From Micrococcales bacterium (GTDB lineage Bacteria; Actinomycetota; Actinomycetes; Actinomycetales; Dermatophilaceae), in NCBI GenBank assembly GCA_030537915.1, contig JAUNUZ010000197.1, positions 1-5,192 on the forward strand: a stretch of 5,192 nt of DNA, in the 5' to 3' direction. Made by a program: the position numbers and the translations under genes. Shown here piece after piece: positions 1 through 4,525 of the stretch (positions are counted from its first letter, which is position 1; the number at the start of each line of letters is the position of its first letter). A model generated the notes under the pieces. That model did no database searches. It was not told the DNA's origin and saw nothing but the letters and a program-made list of their open reading frames with translations.

Positions 1-131
1 CACTCAGGCGTAGACCCGCAGACCGATCCCATTGCGAGACTAAGGGGTCCGGCTCGCGCCCTGGGCGCCCGGCAAGGGGGCACCGCTTGGCAGCTCTCGC
101 GCGACTTGATTCGGTAGAAACGCTGTAGGCG
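1..131. other. Intergenic stretch, no recognisable gene
   Basis: Two plus-strand frames stay open from the left edge to about position 117, but neither translates into anything I recognise, and in GC-rich DNA short open frames are expected by chance. No tRNA-like T-loop or cloverleaf is visible. The one structured element is the inverted repeat at 49-72, listed separately. The minus-strand gene that ends at 132 is probably transcribed into this stretch. Confidence 0.5.
49..72 (-). terminator. Possible hairpin terminator downstream of the small membrane protein
   Basis: Positions 56-68 form a perfect inverted repeat (GCGCC, loop CTG, GGCGC, with a further C/G flanking the loop). CCGG at 49-52 and CCGG at 69-72 could extend the stem across a 3-nt bulge. 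It lies about 60 nt past the stop of the minus-strand gene ending at 132. There is no T-tract, but GC-rich actinobacterial terminators often lack one. Short GC-rich repeats also arise by chance here, so the call is weak. Confidence 0.25.
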
Positions 132-341
132 TCAAGGTCGGGCTCGGCCTCGCACGAGCTTGGCAATGATGGTCGTGACAACGGCAGTGCCCACCAGGAA
201 GCCGAATCCGCCACCGACGATGGCCCCCTTGCCGAAGCCACCCACTAGCACGGTGATCGCCATCCAGATGAACCCGGCGATAAACCCCGCGAGCAAGGCG
301 CCCTTGACCAGTCCTTGAGTGCCGTCCGCCTGTGTTGTCAT
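132..341 (-). CDS. Small glycine-rich membrane protein, two predicted helices, unknown function
   Basis: This 69-residue protein starts at ATG 341-339, preceded by AGAGGG (plus-strand 351-356) with a 9-nt gap, a good ribosome binding site. After a short polar N-terminus (about residues 1-12) come two hydrophobic stretches, about 13-36 and 41-60. They are separated by a Gly/Lys turn (GGFGKG), and the protein ends in a basic tail (KLVRGRARP). This arrangement suggests a two-pass hairpin inner-membrane protein with its positive tail in the cytoplasm. The Gly-rich helices resemble many small membrane proteins of unknown role, and I do not recognise a named family. It begins 23 nt after the stop of the flavoprotein remnant on the same strand, so the two may once have been cotranscribed. 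Nothing indicates damage. Confidence 0.75.
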   Translation of the reverse strand: MTTQADGTQGLVKGALLAGFIAGFIWMAITVLVGGFGKGAIVGGGFGFLVGTAVVTTIIAKLVRGRARP

Positions 342-364
342 AGCGTGGAACCCTCTGCGATCGC

Positions 365-688
365 TCAGGCGAGGTTTGGATGCAAGTGGTTGATGACGTG
401 CCGTGCATCGGTGTCGACACCCCCCGATGTTGCGGACGAAAAGGTAGGTTGAAACTCAAGCCCCACGTACCCCAAGCCCGCGGTCGTGGTGGACACGCCC
501 TGACGGTGTAGGGGCCTCCCATCGGCTCTGAGTGCGTCCATGGCATCGAGGTAACCTCGAGCCCCCTGCTGGAGCAGCGTCCATCCCGCCGCTAGGCCGC
601 TGATTCCGGCGCCCACCGCGATCACCCGCAGGCAGCACCCCCCTTCGCTGATCAGACCGCTCATCAGAAGTTCGCAGCCGCAACTCAA
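365..688 (-). pseudogene. Flavoprotein (FAD/NAD-binding oxidoreductase) remnant with the middle deleted
   Basis: The open frame encodes 107 residues, far short of the 350-500 usual for FAD-dependent monooxygenases and amine-oxidase-type flavoproteins. Residues 22-43 (numbered from TTG at 688) carry a dinucleotide-binding Rossmann start, VIAVGAGISGLAAGW, with the GxGxxG glycines at 26, 28 and 31. From about residue 56 the sequence switches to what looks like the C-terminal end of a flavin monooxygenase-like protein: DGRPLHRQGVST, then GLGYVGLEFQ, then FSSATSGGV and DARHV (residues 56-98). The second strand of the FAD domain, the NAD(P) domain and all the central catalytic region are missing. 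The natural start may have been CTG at 631, where an ATG would be expected before RVI, with GGGGGG just upstream. The TTG at 688 is only the longest frame. The Rossmann part looks amine-oxidase-like while the tail looks monooxygenase-like, so a fusion of two broken genes is possible. It is unlikely to be a working enzyme. Confidence 0.65.
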
Positions 689-762
689 GCCCTAGCGTCA
701 CCATCACGGCGGCTCCAGGATGAGGCGCTTGTGGTGAACGGTAACTTCTCCCCTCCTCGGCC
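689..762. other. Short gap between two divergent gene remnants
   Basis: No gene, RNA or clear promoter is seen in this stretch. It separates the minus-strand flavoprotein remnant from the plus-strand CorC-type remnant. An in-frame TAA at 742-744 closes the reading frame of the latter, so the missing N-terminal DUF21 membrane domain is not hidden here in the same frame. Confidence 0.4.
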
Positions 763-1174
763 ATGGCCTCGTCGGTCTCCTCGTCGGATTCCGGTGCGGC
801 GTTGACGACCGTTGGCGCGGACGCCACCGTTCGCGACGTCCGCGAGGCGACTGCCCGCTCAGGGCATCTGCGCATCCTGCTCGGCGCGGTATCCGAGCGA
901 CGGGACATCGTCCATGTCCGGGCAACCCTGACCTCGCCGGAGGAGCGGCCCGCTGCTGTCCTGATGCGACCAGCATTCAGCTTGGCGGCGCACGCGCCGA
1001 TGTACCCGGCGCTCGCGTCGGAGGCCATACAGATCTCCGGGGCCCTGGCTCGGCGACAGTGTCGAGGTGGCCACCTTCACGCTCCCAGGCCCGCAACCCG
1101 AACCAGGCAGGATGGCCCGTCGCGTCAGCCGCCAGAACTGTGGATCTAACGGTGCTGCCGGCCCGACGCGCTGA
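763..1174 (+). pseudogene. HlyC/CorC (CNNM-type, CBS-domain) transporter-associated protein, remnant
   Basis: The first part (763-1020) reads as a CBS-pair segment typical of HlyC/CorC proteins: VGADATVRDV (residues 17-26 from the ATG at 763), ATARSGHLRI (29-38), DIVHVRATL (48-56) and LMRPAFSLAAHAPMYPAL (67-84). After about 1020 that frame loses similarity. The next plus-strand frame, from 1049 to the TGA at 1172-1174, begins LGDSVEVATFTL, matching the start of the C-terminal CorC_HlyC domain. The gene has therefore lost its N-terminal DUF21 membrane domain, the second half of the CBS pair and most of the linker to the CorC domain, with a frame change at the joint. Intact relatives are usually 330-450 residues and sit in the membrane, where they are linked to Mg2+/Co2+ handling. 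The ATG at 763 is only the first ATG of the open frame, without a clear ribosome binding site. The family match is from recognition of motifs. Confidence 0.65.
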
Positions 1175-1206
1175 CTGATAACTGCGTCAAGGTCGTTCGG
1201 GCTCAT

Positions 1207-1236
1207 TGTGACGGTGCGGATTCCAACGCCGTCACA
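1207..1236. terminator. Hairpin between convergent genes, candidate bidirectional terminator
   Basis: TGTGACGG (1207-1214) and CCGTCACA (1229-1236) form a perfect 8-bp inverted repeat. A U-G and a G-C pair can extend the stem inward to 10 bp, leaving a loop of about 10 nt. It lies 9 nt past the stop of the minus-strand mscS-type gene and 32 nt past the last stop of the plus-strand CorC remnant, exactly where a shared terminator would be expected. Neither side has a T-tract, so a protein-binding operator cannot be excluded. Confidence 0.45.
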
Positions 1237-1245
1237 GTCACCCGT

Positions 1246-2265
1246 TCAGGGATCCTGCGATGGCGGGGAGACGCGGATGTCTGGCAGGCCCACGATGCCG
1301 TAGGTGGCGGAGGCAATCGGGATTCCCGCGGCATCCAGCCCGGTCAGGATGTCACGACTCATCGCGTCCTTGATCTCACGAACCCCACGTTGGGGCACCA
1401 GGAAGCGCAGCGACAGCTCGACCCAGTTGTCGGTGATCCGCCAGTAGACCGCCGGCTGCAGGGACGCGTCGGCCATGGCGTAGCGCGACCGCATGAAGGC
1501 CAGGGAACGGGCGGCCTCGGGGTCATCCACGATCGCGTGAGCGCGGGCGGCATCCAGCAGGATCTGCTCTGCCCGCGCCCGGTCGGACTCGTAGCCGACC
1601 GGAAGGACGAGTTCCTCCCACAGGTAAGGGAAGTCTCGGGTGTAGTTGTAGACCGGGTCATTGAAGATCGCACCGTTGGTGACCGTCACGAGCCGACCGG
1701 TGTATTGACGGGAGTTGACCCACACCGCGGGGTCCGCGGCGGCGACGGACGGTGGTTGCCCCATTTCCATGATCGTGGTCCGCAAGAACCCCAAACGAAC
1801 GACGTCCCCGCGCACGCCCCCCAACGTGATCCGGTCACCGACGTTGAAGGTGTCACCGCGCAGGATGACGAAGTACGCCGCCAACGAGACGATGACCTGT
1901 TGCAGGGCGAAGGCCAACCCGGCGCTGATCAGGCCGATGCCGGTGCTGATGTCGGTCTGCGGAGTGATCCAGATCGAGAGCACCCCGACGACCAGGATGA
2001 CCGCGATCAGCAGCTGCAGACCCTGCCGCGCCCAGAACCGCCTCGGGTCGGCCACATCCCCGCCCAACACCCGACGGACACCCCGCAGCACGACGAACCG
2101 CAGCAGCAGCACGACTGCAATCAGAGCCAGGGTGAAGAGCAGTTTCACACCCGTCGTCTTGCTGACCCCCACCAGCGTGACGCCGAACACCTGGATCGGG
2201 TCGTCTGCAGCCCACGTTGCTGGCGCAACCACCAGCATCCGCACGGTCTCTGACCACCGACTCAT
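1246..2265 (-). CDS. MscS-family small-conductance mechanosensitive ion channel
   Basis: The 339-residue protein should gate an ion pore in the inner membrane when membrane tension rises, releasing solutes on hypo-osmotic shock. Three hydrophobic segments are visible at about residues 39-60, 82-100 and 109-135. The third has the Gly/Ala packing pattern of the MscS pore helix (TGIGLISAGLAFALQQ) followed by a polar break and the continuation VIVSLAAYFVIL. Next come GDTFNVGDRITL and GDVVRLGFLRTTIME (from residue 137), the standard MscS beta domain entry. It continues with RLVTVTNGAIFNDPVYNYTR and an alpha/beta C-terminal cytoplasmic domain that ends in DIRVSPPSQDP. Length and domain order fit a single-domain MscS homologue. 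The start ATG (2265-2263) overlaps the TGA of the preceding short frame, suggesting translational coupling. No strong Shine-Dalgarno is seen otherwise. The gene appears intact although its neighbours on both sides are remnants. The physiological substrate and gating threshold cannot be read from sequence. Confidence 0.92.
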   Translation of the reverse strand: MSRWSETVRMLVVAPATWAADDPIQVFGVTLVGVSKTTGVKLLFTLALIAVVLLLRFVVLRGVRRVLGGDVADPRRFWARQGLQLLIAVILVVGVLSIWITPQTDISTGIGLISAGLAFALQQVIVSLAAYFVILRGDTFNVGDRITLGGVRGDVVRLGFLRTTIMEMGQPPSVAAADPAVWVNSRQYTGRLVTVTNGAIFNDPVYNYTRDFPYLWEELVLPVGYESDRARAEQILLDAARAHAIVDDPEAARSLAFMRSRYAMADASLQPAVYWRITDNWVELSLRFLVPQRGVREIKDAMSRDILTGLDAAGIPIASATYGIVGLPDIRVSPPSQDP

Positions 2266-2369
2266 GACGGCAGCGATCTGGGTGCCTCGGGCAGGATGCT
2301 GATTGTGCCGTCCCTCTCGAGCACGATCGCCGCCACGTCGGACAGGTCGTCGAGGAACATCGGGCTCAT
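2262..2369 (-). pseudogene. Short frame resembling the C-terminal end of a DUF421/YetF-type membrane protein
   Basis: From ATG 2369-2367 this frame encodes 35 residues ending at TGA 2264-2262, which overlaps the ATG of the mscS-type gene (ATGA). The core, LSDVAAIVLERDGTISIL, looks like the cytoplasmic C-terminal strand-turn-strand of DUF421 (YetF-like) proteins, where a '...V..avLE.DGtiSV' pattern closes the protein. The three transmembrane helices and most of the cytoplasmic domain, about 130-150 residues, are missing. In the same frame the sequence stays open upstream to a TAA at 2499-2501, but that extension does not look like DUF421. I read it as a truncated gene whose tail survived because it is fused to the mscS translation start. 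It could also be a genuine 35-residue leader that couples translation to mscS. The family call rests on a short match. Confidence 0.45.
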
Positions 2370-2652
2370 CCCGTCACCATCGGGCGAGACCCGCAAGCAG
2401 GCGCCCACTGCCCGGACAACCACCAAAAACCCACTGTTCCACCTTGCTGCCGCCCGACGCGAGTCCCCGACACAGCAGCGCGCCGGAACGCTGGCAGGTT
2501 ACCCACCGGGGCCTTCCATGTCGATAGCGGTCGAGAGGGTCGAGAAGTGCCGGAAACCCGGGCCACATTTGCCGTTGGTTGACTGGTTGCGCTCACGGCT
2601 TCAGCCTCTCTGGGCCGGAGTCGCACGTCTCGACCTCAGCGATGACCGAGCA
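2370..2652. other. Unassigned stretch between the DUF421-like tail and the orphan gene
   Basis: About 280 bases with no recognisable gene. Several frames on both strands are open for 60 residues or more (for example minus 2626-2366 and 2568-2374, and a plus frame running through the whole stretch), but all have the Arg/Pro/Ser/Gly-rich composition of GC-rich non-coding frames. None has a good ribosome binding site or a family match that I recognise. The stretch has a T-rich run (minus strand GGGTTTTTGG, near 2423-2432) unusual for this window. It may hold the debris of the lost DUF421 N-terminus or of a mobile element, but I see no terminal repeats. Confidence 0.4.
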
Positions 2653-3012
2653 TCACGACCCCAGGTCCAGGCCGATCAGCTCGTGCACGAGTCGTACGCA
2701 GTCTGCGTCGACCGCGAGGTAGGCGGCCGTGGCCGACTCTTCCCCTTCCTCGTACCACCCACCATTGCGCGCCCCATCCAGCAGGTCGCTCAGATCGGTG
2801 TCCACACCCGCCGGCGACCGGTGATAGAGACGCATCCGTGCGCTACCCGGTTCGCCCCACCCGCCATCGGCCATCAGACACAGTCGCGCCCCGGTGTCCA
2901 GGTTGAACCAATGCCGCTGGATGGTCTGTTCGTCTTGGTACACGAATTCTGGCGTCGACCTCCAGGGCTGCCAATCCCTCATCTTGGAATTCTCTGCCCA
3001 TGACGTGCGCAT
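2653..3012 (-). CDS. Hypothetical protein, 119 residues, Trp-rich and acidic
   Basis: I do not recognise a family. The start is set at ATG 3012-3010 because AGGAGG (plus-strand 3019-3024) lies 6 nt upstream, the best ribosome binding site in the window. A GTG at 3066 would add 18 residues but has GAAGG directly against it. The protein is soluble by composition, with no signal peptide or membrane helix. It has six tryptophans (5, 14, 17, 35, 52, 86), a basic-polar N-terminal third (RDWQPWRSTPEF), a middle with RHWFNLDTGARLCLMADGGW, and an acidic C-terminal half (GVDTDLSDLL, WYEEGEE, AYLAVDADCVRLVHELIG). The GARLCLMADGGW and MRLYH segments look like successive beta strands, and the end looks helical, suggesting a small alpha/beta fold. 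Third codon positions in the first 30 codons include many A/T, unlike the SDR and mscS genes, which hints at horizontal acquisition or weak expression. It stands alone between unrelated genes. Confidence 0.65.
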   Translation of the reverse strand: MRTSWAENSKMRDWQPWRSTPEFVYQDEQTIQRHWFNLDTGARLCLMADGGWGEPGSARMRLYHRSPAGVDTDLSDLLDGARNGGWYEEGEESATAAYLAVDADCVRLVHELIGLDLGS

Positions 3013-3274
3013 CGCGCGCCTCCTCTGTTTCCGTGACGGCCGGTCGAACTGACTTGTGACGAGCACCCTTCTTTTGCCGGTGGATTGGTAGGTGACGCGC
3101 AGTCGCGAGCGAGCGCGCCCAAGTGGCCCAGCTTAGTGGCCTCCTCGAAGCCTTCTGAGTGCTCAGCAGGGACTGCAGACGCGGTCCCCGGCACGCGAGC
3201 GGGATCCAACGCGCACCGGGCCCCGGACCGTGCGAGGCTCAGGGTGGCCGATCTGTCCCGCGAAAGGCGTCCGA
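3013..3274. promoter_or_regulatory. Divergent intergenic region between the orphan gene and the SDR gene
   Basis: The two flanking genes are transcribed away from each other, so both promoters should lie here. No convincing -35/-10 pair stands out in either direction, which is common for GC-rich actinobacterial promoters. The visible elements are the AGGAGG site of the minus gene (3019-3024), a 12-bp palindrome CTGAGTGCTCAG (3155-3166), and GAAAGG (3262-3267) before the SDR start. A minus-strand frame across 3209-2979 is open but not recognisable as a protein. Confidence 0.4.
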
Positions 3275-4270
3275 ATGCCCGAATCGATCCATGAGACGGG
3301 CGCCGCCGACCGCCGCGCCCCCACCCCCCAGACCGCCCTCGTCGCGGGAGGCTCCCGCGGACTCGGGCTCCTCATCGCCGCGGAGTTGGCGCTGCGCGGG
3401 TATCGGGTACAGGTGTGCGGCCGCGATCCGCGCACGCTGCAGCAGGCCCGCGATCAACTGGCGCGCGAGCGGCTGTCGATCGGCACGACGGTTTGCGATG
3501 TCTCGGACTCCGCAGCGGTCGCCGCGTGGGTGCGTGCGGCCAGCGACCCCTCTGCTCCGATAACCGTCGCCATCCACGTTGCCGGCATCATCCAGGTCGG
3601 CCCGATCGAGAGCGTCACCCCGGCGATGTTCGACGAGTGCATCGACATCATGACGAAGGGGCCGGCCTACCTCGCTCTTGCTGTGCTGCCCGGGATGCGC
3701 GCTCGCGGCTTCGGCCGCTACGGCATCGTTTCTTCGGTCGGCGGGGTGATCGGGGTGCCGCACCTGGTCCCCTATTCGACGGCCAAGTTCGGCGCGGCCG
3801 GCCTCGGGCAGGCGCTGCGTGCTGAGCTCGCCGGGACCGGAGTGACCGCGACGACGATCCTGCCGCCCCCCATGCGTACCGGTTCGCACGTCCACGCGCA
3901 GTACTCCGGCAACCGGTCCGCCGAGTACGCGTGGTTCGCTCCTGGCGCTTCGATCCCAGGAGTGTCGCTCGACGGGCGCACCGCGGCCCGGCGGGCCGTC
4001 GACGGCACCTTACGGGGCGCGCCGATCGTGGGTCTGTCGCCAGTGACGCAGTTGCTCATGCGGGCCCACGGACTCGCACCCTCTACCGTCGTCCGAGCGC
4101 TGGGTGTGCTCGGGAGGGTGCTGCCTGGAGGCACCGGCCGTCCGAAGGCCGGGCATGACGTCCGCGACGAGCGCACCAACCCCCTCGTCGACGCGTTGAC
4201 CACGGCGGGCGACGCCATGGGTGCCCGCACCAACGAGCAGCACCGGGTAGAGGGTGACCCCGCACCATGA
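3275..4270 (+). CDS. Short-chain dehydrogenase/reductase (SDR), NAD(P)-dependent
   Basis: The 331-residue protein should catalyse an NAD(P)H-dependent oxidation or reduction of a carbonyl/alcohol in the cytoplasm. The substrate cannot be told. ATG 3275 is chosen because GAAAGG lies 7 nt upstream and an upstream GTG (3230) only adds non-homologous residues. Motifs, in order: glycine-rich cofactor loop AGGSRGLG (24-31); GRD after the second strand (Arg50, suggesting NADPH); CDVSD (74-78); HVAG (101-104) in place of the usual NNAG; SSVGG (153-157) supplying the catalytic Ser; and Tyr167/Lys171 in YSTAK. The tetrad Asn position appears as Met126 (IDIMTKGPAYLA). After the core comes MRTGSH (200-205) and AEYAWF (216-221), a pattern I associate with an SDR subgroup that has a substrate-binding C-terminal extension. 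A tail of about 110 residues follows, longer than a classical 250-residue SDR. Coding looks intact. No operon partner is evident; the next plus frame, 40 nt on, may be broken. Confidence 0.9.
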   Translation: MPESIHETGAADRRAPTPQTALVAGGSRGLGLLIAAELALRGYRVQVCGRDPRTLQQARDQLARERLSIGTTVCDVSDSAAVAAWVRAASDPSAPITVAIHVAGIIQVGPIESVTPAMFDECIDIMTKGPAYLALAVLPGMRARGFGRYGIVSSVGGVIGVPHLVPYSTAKFGAAGLGQALRAELAGTGVTATTILPPPMRTGSHVHAQYSGNRSAEYAWFAPGASIPGVSLDGRTAARRAVDGTLRGAPIVGLSPVTQLLMRAHGLAPSTVVRALGVLGRVLPGGTGRPKAGHDVRDERTNPLVDALTTAGDAMGARTNEQHRVEGDPAP

Positions 4271-4310
4271 CGACCCCGCCAGTCACCCAATGCACCCCGA
4301 GGTGACCGCG

Positions 4311-4480
4311 ATGACCTCCCGCCCGTCTGGCCGCCGGTCGCGGTCGCTCGGGCGGGGCGTCCTGGGGGCAGCGGTCGTCGCCGGCGCCCGCTCGTCTCGT
4401 GCGGTGCCCGGCCCGGGTCGCCAACAGCGGCCGTAGCCCCGCAGGCTTACGACCTGTCCGTCGCCCCCACCGGATCCTGA
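4311..4480 (+). pseudogene. Possible frameshifted secreted protein or lipoprotein leader
   Basis: ATG 4311 follows GAGGTGA (4299-4305) with a 5-nt gap, a strong ribosome binding site. The frame gives MTSRPSGRRSRSLGRGV then LGAAVVAGA, a basic n-region plus hydrophobic h-region like a Sec or Tat signal peptide. It then turns Arg/Pro-rich and stops at 4434-4436 after 41 residues. Another plus frame (ending at TGA 4478-4480) reads LVSCGARPGSPTAAVA from 4391, which looks like a lipobox cysteine and the start of a mature lipoprotein, followed by about 15 more residues. One frameshift near 4385 would join them into a lipoprotein of about 55 residues. Even joined it is very short, so a decayed or truncated gene is more likely than an active one. 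The signal and lipobox reading is inference; the frame break is seen directly. Confidence 0.3.
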
Positions 4481-4499
4481 TCTGGCTGCGCGACGCAAC

Positions 4500-4522
4500 G
4501 GGCCCTTGGATCAGCGGGGCCC
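4500..4522 (-). terminator. Weak hairpin just past the nuclease stop
   Basis: GGGCCC at 4500-4505 and GGGCCC at 4517-4522 can pair as a 6-bp GC stem with an 11-nt loop. It starts 3 nt beyond the stop codon of the minus-strand nuclease gene. There is no T-tract. The position fits a terminator, but 6-bp GC repeats are common by chance in this DNA. Confidence 0.3.
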
Positions 4523-4525
4523 AGC

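Noticed and set aside
357..366. GCGATCGC palindrome between the flavoprotein remnant and the small membrane gene
   Set aside because: It is a single 8-bp palindrome in GC-rich DNA and lies at a stop/start gap. There is no second copy or known regulator context.
456..1028. Minus-strand open frame of 190 codons
   Set aside because: It covers both remnants out of frame. The recognisable motifs lie in other frames, and its own product matches nothing.
1390..2253. Long plus-strand open frame opposite the mscS-type gene
   Set aside because: It is the antisense shadow of a clear MscS gene. Its product is rich in Asp, Arg, Gln, His and Pro with no family motif.
2296..3003. Plus-strand open frame of 235 codons
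   Set aside because: It runs antisense to the DUF421-like tail and the orphan gene, has no ribosome binding site and no recognisable domain. The minus frame at 2653-3012 has a far better start.
2979..3209. Minus-strand frame with a fairly protein-like segment upstream of the orphan gene
   Set aside because: It has no ribosome binding site, runs out of frame into the start of the orphan gene and has no recognised motif, so it is treated as chance.
3239..3895. Minus-strand open frame of 218 codons
   Set aside because: It is antisense to the SDR gene, whose motifs are unambiguous, and its Arg/His/Gly-rich product is typical of a shadow frame.
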